NCBI GenBank assembly: GCA_050249455.1
Contig: JBFWQM010000224.1
Span: 1 to 8,874 of the forward strand
Source: JBFWQM01 sp050249455
GTDB lineage: Bacteria > Pseudomonadota > Alphaproteobacteria > MPNO01 > VGEU01
Length of the DNA stretch: 8,874 nt
Reading direction: 5' to 3'
This document shows positions 1-5,812 of this stretch, piece by piece; the stretch's first letter is position 1; each line of letters opens with the position of its first letter. A program made the translations under genes and the position numbers. Below the pieces are notes generated by a model. The model did no database searches. It worked only from the letters and a program-made list of their open reading frames with translations, and was not told the DNA's origin.

Positions 1-176
1 ACTGGAACGCCAACCGCAGCGAGGAAGGCTGGAAGCGCGAGCTGGAATCGATCATGGAGATCACCCGCACCAAGGACTGCCAGGAAGGCATCCGCGCCTT
101 CCTCGGCAAGCGCAAGGCCGACTACCGGGGGCCGTATTACCAGAACTGGCCGTTCGGCGGCGCCGATGGCGACTGA
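1..176 (+). CDS. Enoyl-CoA hydratase/isomerase (crotonase) family protein, 3' end only
   Basis: Only the last 57 residues lie in the window; the first full codon is at base 3 and the stop is at 174-176. The tail reads MEITRTKDCQEGIRAFLGKR, followed by a tyrosine- and tryptophan-containing end. The pattern of a late helix, then EG-x-x-AF-x-x-KR, is the characteristic C-terminus of crotonase-fold enoyl-CoA hydratases and isomerases, where this helix packs over the acyl-CoA site. The catalytic glutamates and oxyanion hole lie outside the window, so the exact reaction cannot be told (hydratase, isomerase, or ring-opening hydrolase as in aromatic degradation). The gene overlaps the next one by 11 bases (ATGGCGACTGA), so the two are probably translationally coupled with a CoA-ligase. 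The family call is fairly sure; the substrate is unknown. Confidence 0.8.
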   Translation, partial: WNANRSEEGWKRELESIMEITRTKDCQEGIRAFLGKRKADYRGPYYQNWPFGGADGD

Positions 177-1740
177 GGCGCTGCCCGCCGGCTACCGGCA
201 GATCCCGCCGCGGGTCAACATCGCGCGCGAGGTCCTGGACCGCCAGATCGAGGGCGGGCTCGGCCCGAAGACCGCCTTCGTCACCGAGGACGGCCCGCTG
301 AGCTATGCCGAGATCGCGCGCCGGGTCGACCGGCTGGCCGACAACCTGCGCGCCGGCGGGATCGAGCGCGGCATGCCGGTGCTGATCCGCCTGCCCAACG
401 GGCCGGAGTTCCCGGTCGCATTCCTGGCGCTGGTGAAGCTCGGCGCGCTGCCGGTGCTGCAGAACTCCCTGCTCGGCCCGAGCGAGGTCGAATACGTGCT
501 GGGGCATTGCGAGGCGCGGGCGGCGATCACCACGGCGGAGATTGCACAGCCGCTGCGCGACCTCGCCGGCCGGCTCGACCGCGGGCTGATCGTCGCGCGC
601 GGCGCGAAGCCGGGCGAGGCCTCGTTCGAGAGCCTGACCGCCGGCACCGTGTCGTCGAAGCTGGCCGCCGCCGACACCGAGGCGAACGAGCCGGCATTCC
701 TGGTCTACACCTCGGGCACCACGGGGCGGCCCAAGGGCATCGTCCACGCCCACCGCTGGGTGATCGCGCTGGGCGACGCCAACCGGCTGCGCATCCCGCC
801 GCTGGAGACCGACGTGGCGCTCGCCACCGGCGAGTGGAGCTTCATCAGCGCGCTCGGCCACAACGTGCTGTTCCCGCTGCGCAACGGCGTCACCGGCGCG
901 ATCCTGGAAGGCCGCATGCACCCCGAGCGGGTGCTGGAGGCGATCCAGCGCTTCCGCGTCACCCTGCTCTACTCCGTCGCGACGGTCTATCGCCGGGTGC
1001 TCGGGATGGACGGGGTCGAGAAGAAGTTCGACCTGTCGTCCTTGCGCGGCTGCAACGCCACCGGCGAGGCGCTGGAGGCGGCGACGTGGCACGAGTGGCA
1101 ACGCCGCGTCGGCTGCGACATCTGGGAGCACTACGGCATTTCCGAGATGCAGATGGTGCTGGGCCAGGGGCCGCGGCAGCCGGTGAAGCCGGGCTCGATC
1201 GGCGTGCCGCTGCCCGGCATCGACGTCCAGGTGCTCGACGACGCCTACCGGCCGGTGCCGGCCGGGGAGATCGGCCACCTGCTGATCGCGTCGGACAATC
1301 CGGGGTTCTTCCTCGGCTACTACAAGGATCCGGCCAAGACGGCGGAGGTGGTGCACGACGGCTGGTACCACACCGGCGACCTCGCCTCGCGCGATGCCGA
1401 CGGCTATTTCTGGATCGCCGGCCGGTCGGACGACTGCTTCAAGAGCCGCGGCATCTTCATCTCGCCCTACGAGATCGAGAACGCGCTGCGCGAGCATCCG
1501 GCCGTGGTCGAGGCCTGCGTCGTGCCGCTGCCCGACAAGGAGATCGGCTACCGCATCCGCGCCGTCGTCGTCGCCCGCGACGGCACCACGGCGGATGCGG
1601 CGCTGGCCGACGACATCCGCGCCACCCTGCGCGCGCGCATCGCGCCGTACAAGGTGCCGCACGTGGTGGAATTCACGGCCGAGCTGCCCAAGAGCCCCGT
1701 GGGCAAGGTGCTGCGGCGAGCGCTGTCGACGCAGGGCTGA
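166..1740 (+). CDS. Acyl/aryl-CoA synthetase (AMP-dependent), benzoate-CoA-ligase-like
   Basis: A 524-residue ANL-superfamily adenylating enzyme that activates a carboxylic acid to its acyl-AMP and then its CoA thioester in the cytoplasm. Visible motifs are the phosphate-binding loop YTSGTTGRPKG (residues 181-191) followed by HAH, the A5 motif YGISEM (323-328), A7 YHTGDL (401-406), the hinge segment GRSDDCFKSRG (419-429), and the C-terminal A10 motif PKSPVGK with the adenylation lysine K514. Length and the style of the hinge (SDDxxKxxGIxxSPxEIE) resemble benzoate-, 2-aminobenzoate- and cyclohexanecarboxylate-CoA ligases rather than long-chain fatty acyl ligases, but no substrate-specificity residues were checked. 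The ATG at 166 overlaps the stop of the crotonase gene, which supports this start and an operon for activation and degradation of an organic acid. It ends 7 bases before the convergent binding-protein gene. All core catalytic motifs are intact. Confidence 0.9.
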   Translation: MATEALPAGYRQIPPRVNIAREVLDRQIEGGLGPKTAFVTEDGPLSYAEIARRVDRLADNLRAGGIERGMPVLIRLPNGPEFPVAFLALVKLGALPVLQNSLLGPSEVEYVLGHCEARAAITTAEIAQPLRDLAGRLDRGLIVARGAKPGEASFESLTAGTVSSKLAAADTEANEPAFLVYTSGTTGRPKGIVHAHRWVIALGDANRLRIPPLETDVALATGEWSFISALGHNVLFPLRNGVTGAILEGRMHPERVLEAIQRFRVTLLYSVATVYRRVLGMDGVEKKFDLSSLRGCNATGEALEAATWHEWQRRVGCDIWEHYGISEMQMVLGQGPRQPVKPGSIGVPLPGIDVQVLDDAYRPVPAGEIGHLLIASDNPGFFLGYYKDPAKTAEVVHDGWYHTGDLASRDADGYFWIAGRSDDCFKSRGIFISPYEIENALREHPAVVEACVVPLPDKEIGYRIRAVVVARDGTTADAALADDIRATLRARIAPYKVPHVVEFTAELPKSPVGKVLRRALSTQG

Positions 1741-1747
1741 CGACGCG

Positions 1748-2719
1748 CTACGTCCCCGGCCGGTCGAAGTCGGCCGGGTGCGTCCCCATCGTCGCCAGCG
1801 CGTCGGCGACGAACTGGCCGGCGACCAGCTCGTCGTGGCCGACCGGCGGCAGCGACGGGTTGAGCTTGAAGTAGAGCCGGCGCTGCTCGTCCCAATGCCG
1901 CCGGGTCAGCTCGCCGTTGACCGCGAAGCCGCCGCTGCCGTGCTCCTGTTCCCAGATCGTGCGGATGTCGGCGTCGGTCAGCGGCACGGTGACCGATTTC
2001 GCGACCACCGCCCGGAACGCGGTGTAGTCGTCGTGCAGCACGCGCGAGGCGGCGACCATGCCGCGGGCCAGGCGCCGCAGCGCCTCCGGGCTGTCGCGTT
2101 CGATCGCCTCGGTGGTTGCCAGCACGCCGTGCGGCTGCACCGGCACCAGGCGCTTGAGGTCGGCGAAGCCGAGCAAAGTGTGCACGACGTCGCCGTAGCT
2201 GCGGCTGAGCGACACCGCTTCCTCGACCCGGATCAGCGAGGCGTCGATGGTGCCGCCCAGCAGCCGCTCGATACGCTGCGGCGGCGGGCCGACCGATTCC
2301 CAGCGGATGCGATCCTCGTCGATGCCGAGCGCGCCCACGGTGAGCCGCGCGAGGTGATGGCTGAGCGCGCCGAAGCCGTCGAGCGCCCAGCTCGCACCGG
2401 CCAGCTCCTTCGGCGCGGCGATCCGCTTCTGCGCCACGAGGTTCTGCGCCAGGCCACGAGCCATCGACGCGACGACGCGCACCGGCTTGCCGGACGCGCG
2501 CGCGTGCAGCACCGGCCCCAGGCCGCCGTAGGAGACCTGCGCCGAGCCGTCGAGAACCGCCTCGAGCGCCTGCACGCCGCCGTGGCGCGGGATCCAGGTG
2601 ACGTCGAGGCCTTCCTTCTGCCACAGGCCGAGCTGCGTTGCGGCCGCGCACGCCAGGTCGTCCACGCCGAAGGTGACGCCAGAGCCGGCGGCGACGGTGA
2701 GATGCAGTCGGTCAGGCAT
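1748..2719 (-). CDS. ABC-type substrate-binding protein, NMT1/SsuA-like, no signal peptide
   Basis: A 323-residue protein with the fold pattern of nitrate/sulfonate/pyrimidine-type (SsuA/NMT1/THI5-like) solute-binding proteins. After a first strand (LHLTVAAGS) comes LGLWQKEGLDVTWIPRHGG, the usual 'G-x-W-x-x-x-GLDV' element of this family; then ALEAVLDGSAQVSYGGLGPVL (ligand-loop region), PVRVVASMARG, and a second-lobe start at PKELAGASWAL. The chosen start, ATG 2717-2719, overlaps the stop of the upstream lyase gene by 8 bases. An in-frame extension to 2779 would add only a basic, arginine- and tryptophan-rich stretch. From either start there is no hydrophobic signal peptide and no lipobox, so the product is predicted to stay cytoplasmic, which is odd for this family. 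No ABC permease or ATPase gene is in the window. It may bind a small amine or amino acid related to the lyase substrate, or may have an enzymatic or sensory role; both are inference. Confidence 0.78.
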   Translation of the reverse strand: MPDRLHLTVAAGSGVTFGVDDLACAAATQLGLWQKEGLDVTWIPRHGGVQALEAVLDGSAQVSYGGLGPVLHARASGKPVRVVASMARGLAQNLVAQKRIAAPKELAGASWALDGFGALSHHLARLTVGALGIDEDRIRWESVGPPPQRIERLLGGTIDASLIRVEEAVSLSRSYGDVVHTLLGFADLKRLVPVQPHGVLATTEAIERDSPEALRRLARGMVAASRVLHDDYTAFRAVVAKSVTVPLTDADIRTIWEQEHGSGGFAVNGELTRRHWDEQRRLYFKLNPSLPPVGHDELVAGQFVADALATMGTHPADFDRPGT

Positions 2720-3863
2720 GGCCGGTGCCTCCGCGTGGCGCGGCCACCATCGAGGACGGCCGGCCGACCATCTTCGCATAGATGTCCGGATCCGTGTCGC
2801 GCTCCGTGCCGAACAGGAGCACGCGGCTTTCCGGTCCCAGGCCGAGCGCGCCGCGCACGGCCGGATCGGCCATCGCGGCGATCAGCCCCGCCAGCCCGGC
2901 GATCGCCGACTCGCCGGCCACGATCGGAGGATCCCCGAAAGGCGCATCGGCAAGCAGCCGCATGCACGGCGCGGTCGCGGAGTCCGGCACGGTCATGAAG
3001 GCGGCGGCGCGCCGGTCGAGCACCTGCCAGGCAAGCAGCGAGGTTTCGCCGCAGTCGAGGCCGGCCATGACGCTGTGCACCGGTGCCGGCGCGGCGGCGG
3101 CGCGGCCGGCGGCCACGCTCGCGAACAGGCAGGCGGCGCCTTCCGGCTCCACCACGACCACCGCCGGCGGCGATGCGGCGAAGCGGCGGTGCAGGCCAAG
3201 GCACACGGCCGCCGCCAGCGCACCGACCCCACCCTGAACGAAGGCATGGGTCGGCGCGGCGCCGGCGGGAAGCGCGTCGGCGATCTCGTCGGTCATCACC
3301 GTGTAGCCGTCGGTCACCCAAGCGGGGATCTCGGCGTAGCCTGGCCACGAGGTATCCGAGACGATCTGCCAGCCGTTGGCGGCGGCATCGGCGGCGCAGC
3401 GCCGCACGGCGTCGTCATAGCCCCCGTCGGTGCGCACCACCGTCGCGCCGAGCGCGGCGAGCGCCTGCTCGCGGTGGGCGCTGCAGTGGGTCGGGATGTA
3501 GATCACGGCGCGGCAGCCGAACAGTCGTGCGCCCCAGGCGACCGACCGGCCGTGGTTGCCGTCGGTCGCCGTCGCGACCGTGAGGCCTTGCGCGCCGCCG
3601 CGGCGTTCGACCAGGCGGGACACGCCGTAGGCGCCGCCCAGCGCCTTGAAGCTGCCGAGGCCGAAGCGGCCGCCCTCGTCCTTATACAGCACTGCGGCGC
3701 ACCCGATCGCCCGGGCGAGACCGTCGAGCCGTCGCAGCGGCGTCGGGGCGTAGTCCGGCCAGGCGCCGATGACGGCGCGCGCCCGCCCGTCGCCGGGCGG
3801 CGCCGGCGCATCCGGCGCGCCACGCGGATTGGGACGGAACGAGCAGGCGATCGGCGGCAGCAT
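2712..3863 (-). CDS. dpaL: Diaminopropionate ammonia-lyase (PLP fold type II)
   Basis: A 383-residue PLP enzyme predicted to convert 2,3-diaminopropionate to pyruvate and two ammonia molecules in the cytoplasm. Family-specific blocks, numbered from ATG 3863, are KDEGGRFGLGSFKALGG with the PLP-binding K73, ATDGNHGRSVAWGA with the acid D101, the block around TDGGYDDAVRR, then SDTSWPGY with D170, IPAWVTDGY, and the phosphate loop QGGVGA (211-216). From memory these match K77, D120 and D189 of the E. coli enzyme YgeX/DpaL, and spacing between the two aspartates (69) is the same. Length is close to the usual ~400, with a shorter segment between K and the first D. The open frame extends to TTG 3884 and GTG 3881; ATG 3863 is preferred, with a weak GGA about 9 bases upstream. 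The downstream binding-protein gene overlaps by 8 bases. The gene sits about 80 bases after a predicted terminator, so attenuation or leader control is possible. Threonine-deaminase-like relatives are a less likely alternative. Confidence 0.85.
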   Translation of the reverse strand: MLPPIACSFRPNPRGAPDAPAPPGDGRARAVIGAWPDYAPTPLRRLDGLARAIGCAAVLYKDEGGRFGLGSFKALGGAYGVSRLVERRGGAQGLTVATATDGNHGRSVAWGARLFGCRAVIYIPTHCSAHREQALAALGATVVRTDGGYDDAVRRCAADAAANGWQIVSDTSWPGYAEIPAWVTDGYTVMTDEIADALPAGAAPTHAFVQGGVGALAAAVCLGLHRRFAASPPAVVVVEPEGAACLFASVAAGRAAAAPAPVHSVMAGLDCGETSLLAWQVLDRRAAAFMTVPDSATAPCMRLLADAPFGDPPIVAGESAIAGLAGLIAAMADPAVRGALGLGPESRVLLFGTERDTDPDIYAKMVGRPSSMVAAPRGGTGHA

Positions 3864-3942
3864 GACCGTCGATCCATACACCAACCCGCCGGGCGCCGCG
3901 ACGGGTTGCCGGCCGCGGCGTTCCGTGTTGTGATGAAGGGAG

Positions 3943-3982
3943 AAAAAGACGGAGCCGAGCCTGCGCTGGCTAGGTGGCTCCG
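3943..3982 (-). terminator. Intrinsic terminator of the candidate sRNA/leader
   Basis: Read on the minus strand, a 7-bp stem CGGAGCC/GGCUCCG (3976-3982 with 3950-3956) encloses a second 4-bp stem AGCC/GGCU (3968-3971 with 3958-3961). It is followed by UCUUUUUCU (3949-3941). The U-tract exists only in this direction, which fixes the orientation of the RNA. It lies about 80 bases upstream of the dpaL start, so read-through would feed dpaL. Confidence 0.72.
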
Positions 3983-3989
3983 CCAGTCA

Positions 3990-4032
3990 CAGCAGGGTAC
4001 AGGGAGGCATAGGTGGGAGTAAGCCCCTGCTG
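3990..4032 (-). other. Second hairpin of the candidate sRNA with two CUCCC motifs
   Basis: The perfect 8-bp stem CAGCAGGG/CCCUGCUG encloses a 27-nt loop. On the minus strand the loop holds ACUCCCACC and GCCUCCCUG, both able to pair with purine-rich ribosome binding sites. A possible 7-codon reading frame (3987-4010) begins inside the loop, but it has no convincing ribosome binding site. Confidence 0.55.
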
Positions 4033-4046
4033 AGGCGCCGTACGTT

Positions 4047-4071
4047 TTCGCGGCGAGGGAGGAGCCGCGAA
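4047..4071 (-). other. Hairpin with anti-Shine-Dalgarno loop
   Basis: A perfect 8-bp stem, UUCGCGGC with GCCGCGAA, closes a 9-nt loop reading UCCUCCCUC on the minus strand. The loop is complementary to GGGAGGA-type ribosome binding sites and resembles the 3' end of 16S rRNA (CCUCC). On the plus strand the loop would read GAGGGAGGA. Confidence 0.65.
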
Positions 4072-4107
4072 GGCGTCAGAATAGGCAGCCCCCGCTAAAA
4101 CACCGTT

Positions 4108-4120
4108 AATTTCAGAAATT
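4108..4120. promoter_or_regulatory. Palindrome AATTTC-A-GAAATT
   Basis: A perfect 6+1+6 palindrome about 13-25 bases downstream of the predicted minus-strand start. The arms are too close together to form a good RNA hairpin, so a protein-binding site is more likely. It overlaps the distal CCGTTAAT copy. Confidence 0.35.
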
Positions 4121-4138
4121 CGTCGCGGTTTGGGCGCC

Positions 4139-4150
4139 GTTAATATTAAC
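4139..4150. promoter_or_regulatory. Palindrome GTTAATATTAAC, operator-like
   Basis: A perfect 12-bp palindrome overlapping the predicted -10 box of the minus-strand promoter. It shares CCGTTAAT with a second copy at 4103-4110, 34 bases away. A dimeric regulator bound here would block or direct the divergent transcription; which protein is unknown. Confidence 0.45.
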
Positions 4151-4168
4151 TATTTGAATTTTATACAA
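4140..4168 (-). promoter_or_regulatory. Predicted sigma70-type promoter for the sRNA/dpaL leader
   Basis: On the minus strand TTGTAT (4168-4163) and TATTAA (4145-4140) are separated by exactly 17 bases, giving a predicted start near 4133. It lies in the only markedly AT-rich stretch of the window (about 4096-4170). Two palindromes cover it, so it is probably regulated. Confidence 0.55.
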
Positions 4169-4170
4169 AT
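4152..4170. promoter_or_regulatory. Inverted repeat ATTTG-N9-CAAAT over the -35 region
   Basis: Five-base arms at 4152-4156 and 4166-4170 flank nine A/T-rich bases and cover the predicted minus-strand -35 box. The arrangement includes the T-N11-A geometry common for LysR-type regulators, but no regulator gene is in the window. Confidence 0.4.
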
Positions 4171-4279
4171 GCCCTCTTGCGGCCGGACCGGGCGCGCCCT
4201 ATGTACTGCATTGCGGCACGCCAGGGGGTGGCCGGCCGCGGATGCGCGTCGCGCGCGATCCAACTCAAGGGTGGGTGTC

Positions 4280-4387
4280 ATGAGGGGACGAATTTTCGCC
4301 GTCGGTCCGATGCTGACCGGCACGCTGGTTTTCGCCGGGATGGCGATGACGATGATTGCGCTGGGGCGCAGCCTCGGCCTGATCTGA
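4280..4387 (+). CDS. Small single-span membrane peptide, 35 residues, unknown function
   Basis: A short open frame starting at ATG 4280 with a purine-rich ribosome binding site (AAGGGTGGG, 4267-4275) at good spacing. It stops at 4385-4387, 23 bases before a strong terminator. The peptide has a basic start (MRGR), then a hydrophobic, methionine-rich stretch of about 23 residues (from IFAVGP to MIALG), and a short tail with one arginine, so a single membrane helix is predicted. The frame is open back to 4130, but there is no better start and the upstream residues look non-coding. I do not recognise a family. Coding is supported by the ribosome binding site, the membrane-like composition and the tailored terminator. 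The AT-rich island upstream could hold its promoter, for example TATACA at 4162-4167, but the -35 is poor. A peptide of this size could modulate a membrane protein; that is inference. Confidence 0.55.
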   Translation: MRGRIFAVGPMLTGTLVFAGMAMTMIALGRSLGLI

Positions 4388-4410
4388 GTTGCCGAGAGGC
4401 CTGAAACGAG

Positions 4411-4437
4411 ACCGGCGCGCCCGATGGGCGCGCCGGT
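4411..4437 (+). terminator. Strong intrinsic terminator, possibly bidirectional
   Basis: A perfect 12-bp stem ACCGGCGCGCCC/GGGCGCGCCGGT with a 3-nt loop GAT, followed by TTGCGTTT on the plus strand. It closes the 35-residue peptide gene and lies 25 bases past the stop of the convergent amidohydrolase gene. On that strand the tail is weaker (CTCGTTTC) but probably still functional. Confidence 0.75.
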
Positions 4438-4461
4438 TTGCGTTTGGGCGTTGGACGCGGC

Positions 4462-5703
4462 CTACTCGGCCGCGAACTTCTTCTTCCGCTCCGGCACCTT
4501 CAGGTTGAACAGCCGGTTGGCGTTGAGGCCAAGGATGTTGGCCTTCGCCTGGTCGCTCAGGAACGGGATGTCGGTGATCACGCTGGGCGAATCGAAGTCC
4601 CAGTGCGGCCAATCCGACGCGTAGAGCAGCTGCGTCTCGGCCTTGATTGCCTCGAACGTCGACTGCAGCAGCTTCATGTTGGTCTTTTCCATCGGCTGGC
4701 AGGTGTAATACATCTCCTGCATGTACTCGCTCGGCAGCCGCTTCAGCAGCGGCGCCTCGGACGACCGCATCAGGTACTCGTTGTCCAGCCGCTGCATCAT
4801 GAACGGCACCCAGGCGAGGCCGCTCTCGATCCACATCACCGGCAGCTTCGGGAACCGCTCCGGCAGGCCGTGCAGCACCCAGTTGGTGATGTGCACCAGG
4901 TTGCACAGCACGAACGAGATGGCGTGGATGCCGATGAAGCGGTCGAGCTGCGAGGTCCACTCGTCCTCCCAGGTCGGGCCGGCGTGGAAGCCGAGCGTCA
5001 GGCCGCGCTCCTCGATCGCGCGGTAGACCTTCATGAACTGGTTGTAGTGGACCGGCTTGTGGCGGACCGAGGTGATGTTGAAGCCGACCACGCCCTTCTT
5101 GTCGCCGAACTCCTCCACCGTGCGCATCGCCGCGTCGGCATCGCACATCGGCAGGTAGATCAGCGCCGTAAGCCGGTCGTCGCCGGCCAGGATCCGCTCG
5201 GTCAGCCAGCGGTTGTAGGCGAAGGCGATGTTGATCTCGAGGTTCGGCACCGGATGCAGGCCGAGGCCCAGCATCGGGGTCGGGAAGATCACCTGGTAGT
5301 CGATGCCCAGGTTCTCCATCGCCCGGCGGGCGAGGATGACGTCGCGGTGGACGGACTTGTCGTCGATCGGCTCGCCGCGCAGGCCGCCGGAATGCGGGAT
5401 GCGGCCGCCGACGTTCTGGAAGCCGAGGCCCGGCTCGCCGTTCAGCAGCGCGTTGGGATTGGTCCCATCAAGCCGCTCCATGCTCTTGCCGATGTCGCGG
5501 ACGACGGGATCCTCGATGTACTCGATGACCTCCTTCCACGACTCGGTCTCGAAATGATGCGCATCGACGTCGATGACGAGGTAGTCCTCGAGCTTCCGGT
5601 CGCGCGCCTGGCGTGCGGCGTGAACAAGCACGTCGGAAGTCGACGTGCGGCGGTCCATCTGCTTGATCGGAAGTTCCCGGAAGTTCTCCGTCCCGGTGTC
5701 CAT
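4462..5703 (-). CDS. Amidohydrolase-2 family (ACMSD/LigW-like) metal-dependent hydrolase or decarboxylase
   Basis: A 413-residue cytoplasmic protein with the TIM-barrel pattern of the ACMSD-like amidohydrolases, many of which decarboxylate or hydrolyse aromatic acids or ring-cleavage products. Visible elements are the first metal-binding strand VIDVDAHHFE (D47, H49, H50), QVIFPTP, LIYLPMCD, GFHAGPTW with H240, ERFPKLPVMWIESG (283-295), YASDWPHWDFD with catalytic-position D364, and the family-typical end ILGLNANRLFNL. The start ATG 5703 has an excellent GGAGG seven bases upstream; a longer in-frame reading to 5826 passes through the promoter region and is rejected. Length is a little above the typical 330-400 because of an N-terminal extension of about 40 residues. 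A predicted promoter with an operator lies at 5757-5812, and the gene ends at a probably shared terminator. The substrate cannot be told from sequence. Confidence 0.85.
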   Translation of the reverse strand: MDTGTENFRELPIKQMDRRTSTSDVLVHAARQARDRKLEDYLVIDVDAHHFETESWKEVIEYIEDPVVRDIGKSMERLDGTNPNALLNGEPGLGFQNVGGRIPHSGGLRGEPIDDKSVHRDVILARRAMENLGIDYQVIFPTPMLGLGLHPVPNLEINIAFAYNRWLTERILAGDDRLTALIYLPMCDADAAMRTVEEFGDKKGVVGFNITSVRHKPVHYNQFMKVYRAIEERGLTLGFHAGPTWEDEWTSQLDRFIGIHAISFVLCNLVHITNWVLHGLPERFPKLPVMWIESGLAWVPFMMQRLDNEYLMRSSEAPLLKRLPSEYMQEMYYTCQPMEKTNMKLLQSTFEAIKAETQLLYASDWPHWDFDSPSVITDIPFLSDQAKANILGLNANRLFNLKVPERKKKFAAE

Positions 5704-5756
5704 CAATAGCCTCCAAAAGGGCTTGGGGTGATGGCGCGCGCGCACGCGCCGTCCTG

Positions 5757-5776
5757 TAGCTATCGCTTCATAGCTA
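5757..5776. promoter_or_regulatory. Perfect 20-bp inverted repeat, repressor-operator-like
   Basis: TAGCTAT, six bases, then ATAGCTA. It lies in the divergent control region, immediately downstream of the predicted -10 box of the minus-strand amidohydrolase gene, where bound protein would block transcription. The arm length and spacing are compatible with a GntR-, TetR- or MarR-type dimer; the regulator is not in the window. Confidence 0.6.
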
Positions 5777-5783
5777 ATGGCCG

Positions 5784-5812
5784 AGTATTGCGCTTCGGGC
5801 CGACCCAGGCAA
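5784..5812 (-). promoter_or_regulatory. Predicted sigma70-type promoter of the minus-strand amidohydrolase gene
   Basis: On the minus strand TTGCCT (5812-5807) and AATACT (5789-5784) are 17 bases apart, giving a predicted start near 5777 at the edge of the 20-bp inverted repeat. The 5' leader would be about 75 nt and ends in the GGAGG site of the gene. Confidence 0.45.

Larger units (their letters stand above)
3941..4133 (-). ncRNA. Candidate small RNA (or attenuating leader) with anti-Shine-Dalgarno loops
   Basis: On the minus strand a complete transcription unit can be read: a sigma70-like promoter, a predicted 5' end near 4133, two stable hairpins and a terminator ending near 3941, about 190 nt in all. 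Hairpin 1 (4047-4071) has a perfect 8-bp stem and a 9-nt loop UCCUCCCUC. Hairpin 2 (3990-4032) has a perfect 8-bp stem CAGCAGGG/CCCUGCUG and a 27-nt loop carrying ACUCCCACC and GCCUCCCUG. Such C/U-rich loops match Shine-Dalgarno sequences, as in the alphaproteobacterial CCUCCUCCC-motif ('cuckoo', CcsR, ar14) sRNAs, which are known trans-acting regulators; the sequence GCUCCUCCC here differs from that motif in one base. Because dpaL starts about 80 nt downstream on the same strand, it could instead be a 5' leader with conditional termination. Exact ends and orientation are predicted from sequence only. Confidence 0.6.

Noticed and set aside
61..1662. A 533-codon minus-strand open frame antisense to the CoA-ligase gene
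   Set aside because: It lies opposite a gene with all ANL motifs in place, and its composition (Arg, Ala, Gly, Asp, His repeats) is typical of GC-rich antisense shadows; no domain is recognisable.
1755..1778. Hairpin CCCGGCCG-N8-CGGCCGGG near the convergent gene ends
   Set aside because: It lies inside the last codons of the binding-protein gene and has no T-tract in either direction; it may help stop transcription but cannot be called a terminator.
4005..4019. AGGCATAGGTGGGAG resembles a conserved piece of 23S rRNA domain V
   Set aside because: The match is about 14 bases and the flanking sequence does not continue the rRNA pattern; the minus-strand hairpin explains it better.
2598..4022. 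A 474-codon plus-strand open frame over dpaL and the sRNA region
   Set aside because: It is antisense to dpaL, has low-complexity Arg/Ala/Gly/His content, and no recognisable domain or ribosome binding site.
3933..4022. A 29-codon plus-strand frame beginning MKGEKDGAEPALARWLRQ
   Set aside because: It has protein-like composition but no ribosome binding site, and its codons coincide with the terminator and hairpin 2 of the minus-strand RNA, which explains the sequence better.
4190..4199. Palindrome GGGCGCGCCC, similar to the arms of the terminator at 4411-4437
   Set aside because: Such GC palindromes are expected by chance at this base composition, and the similarity covers only about a dozen bases.
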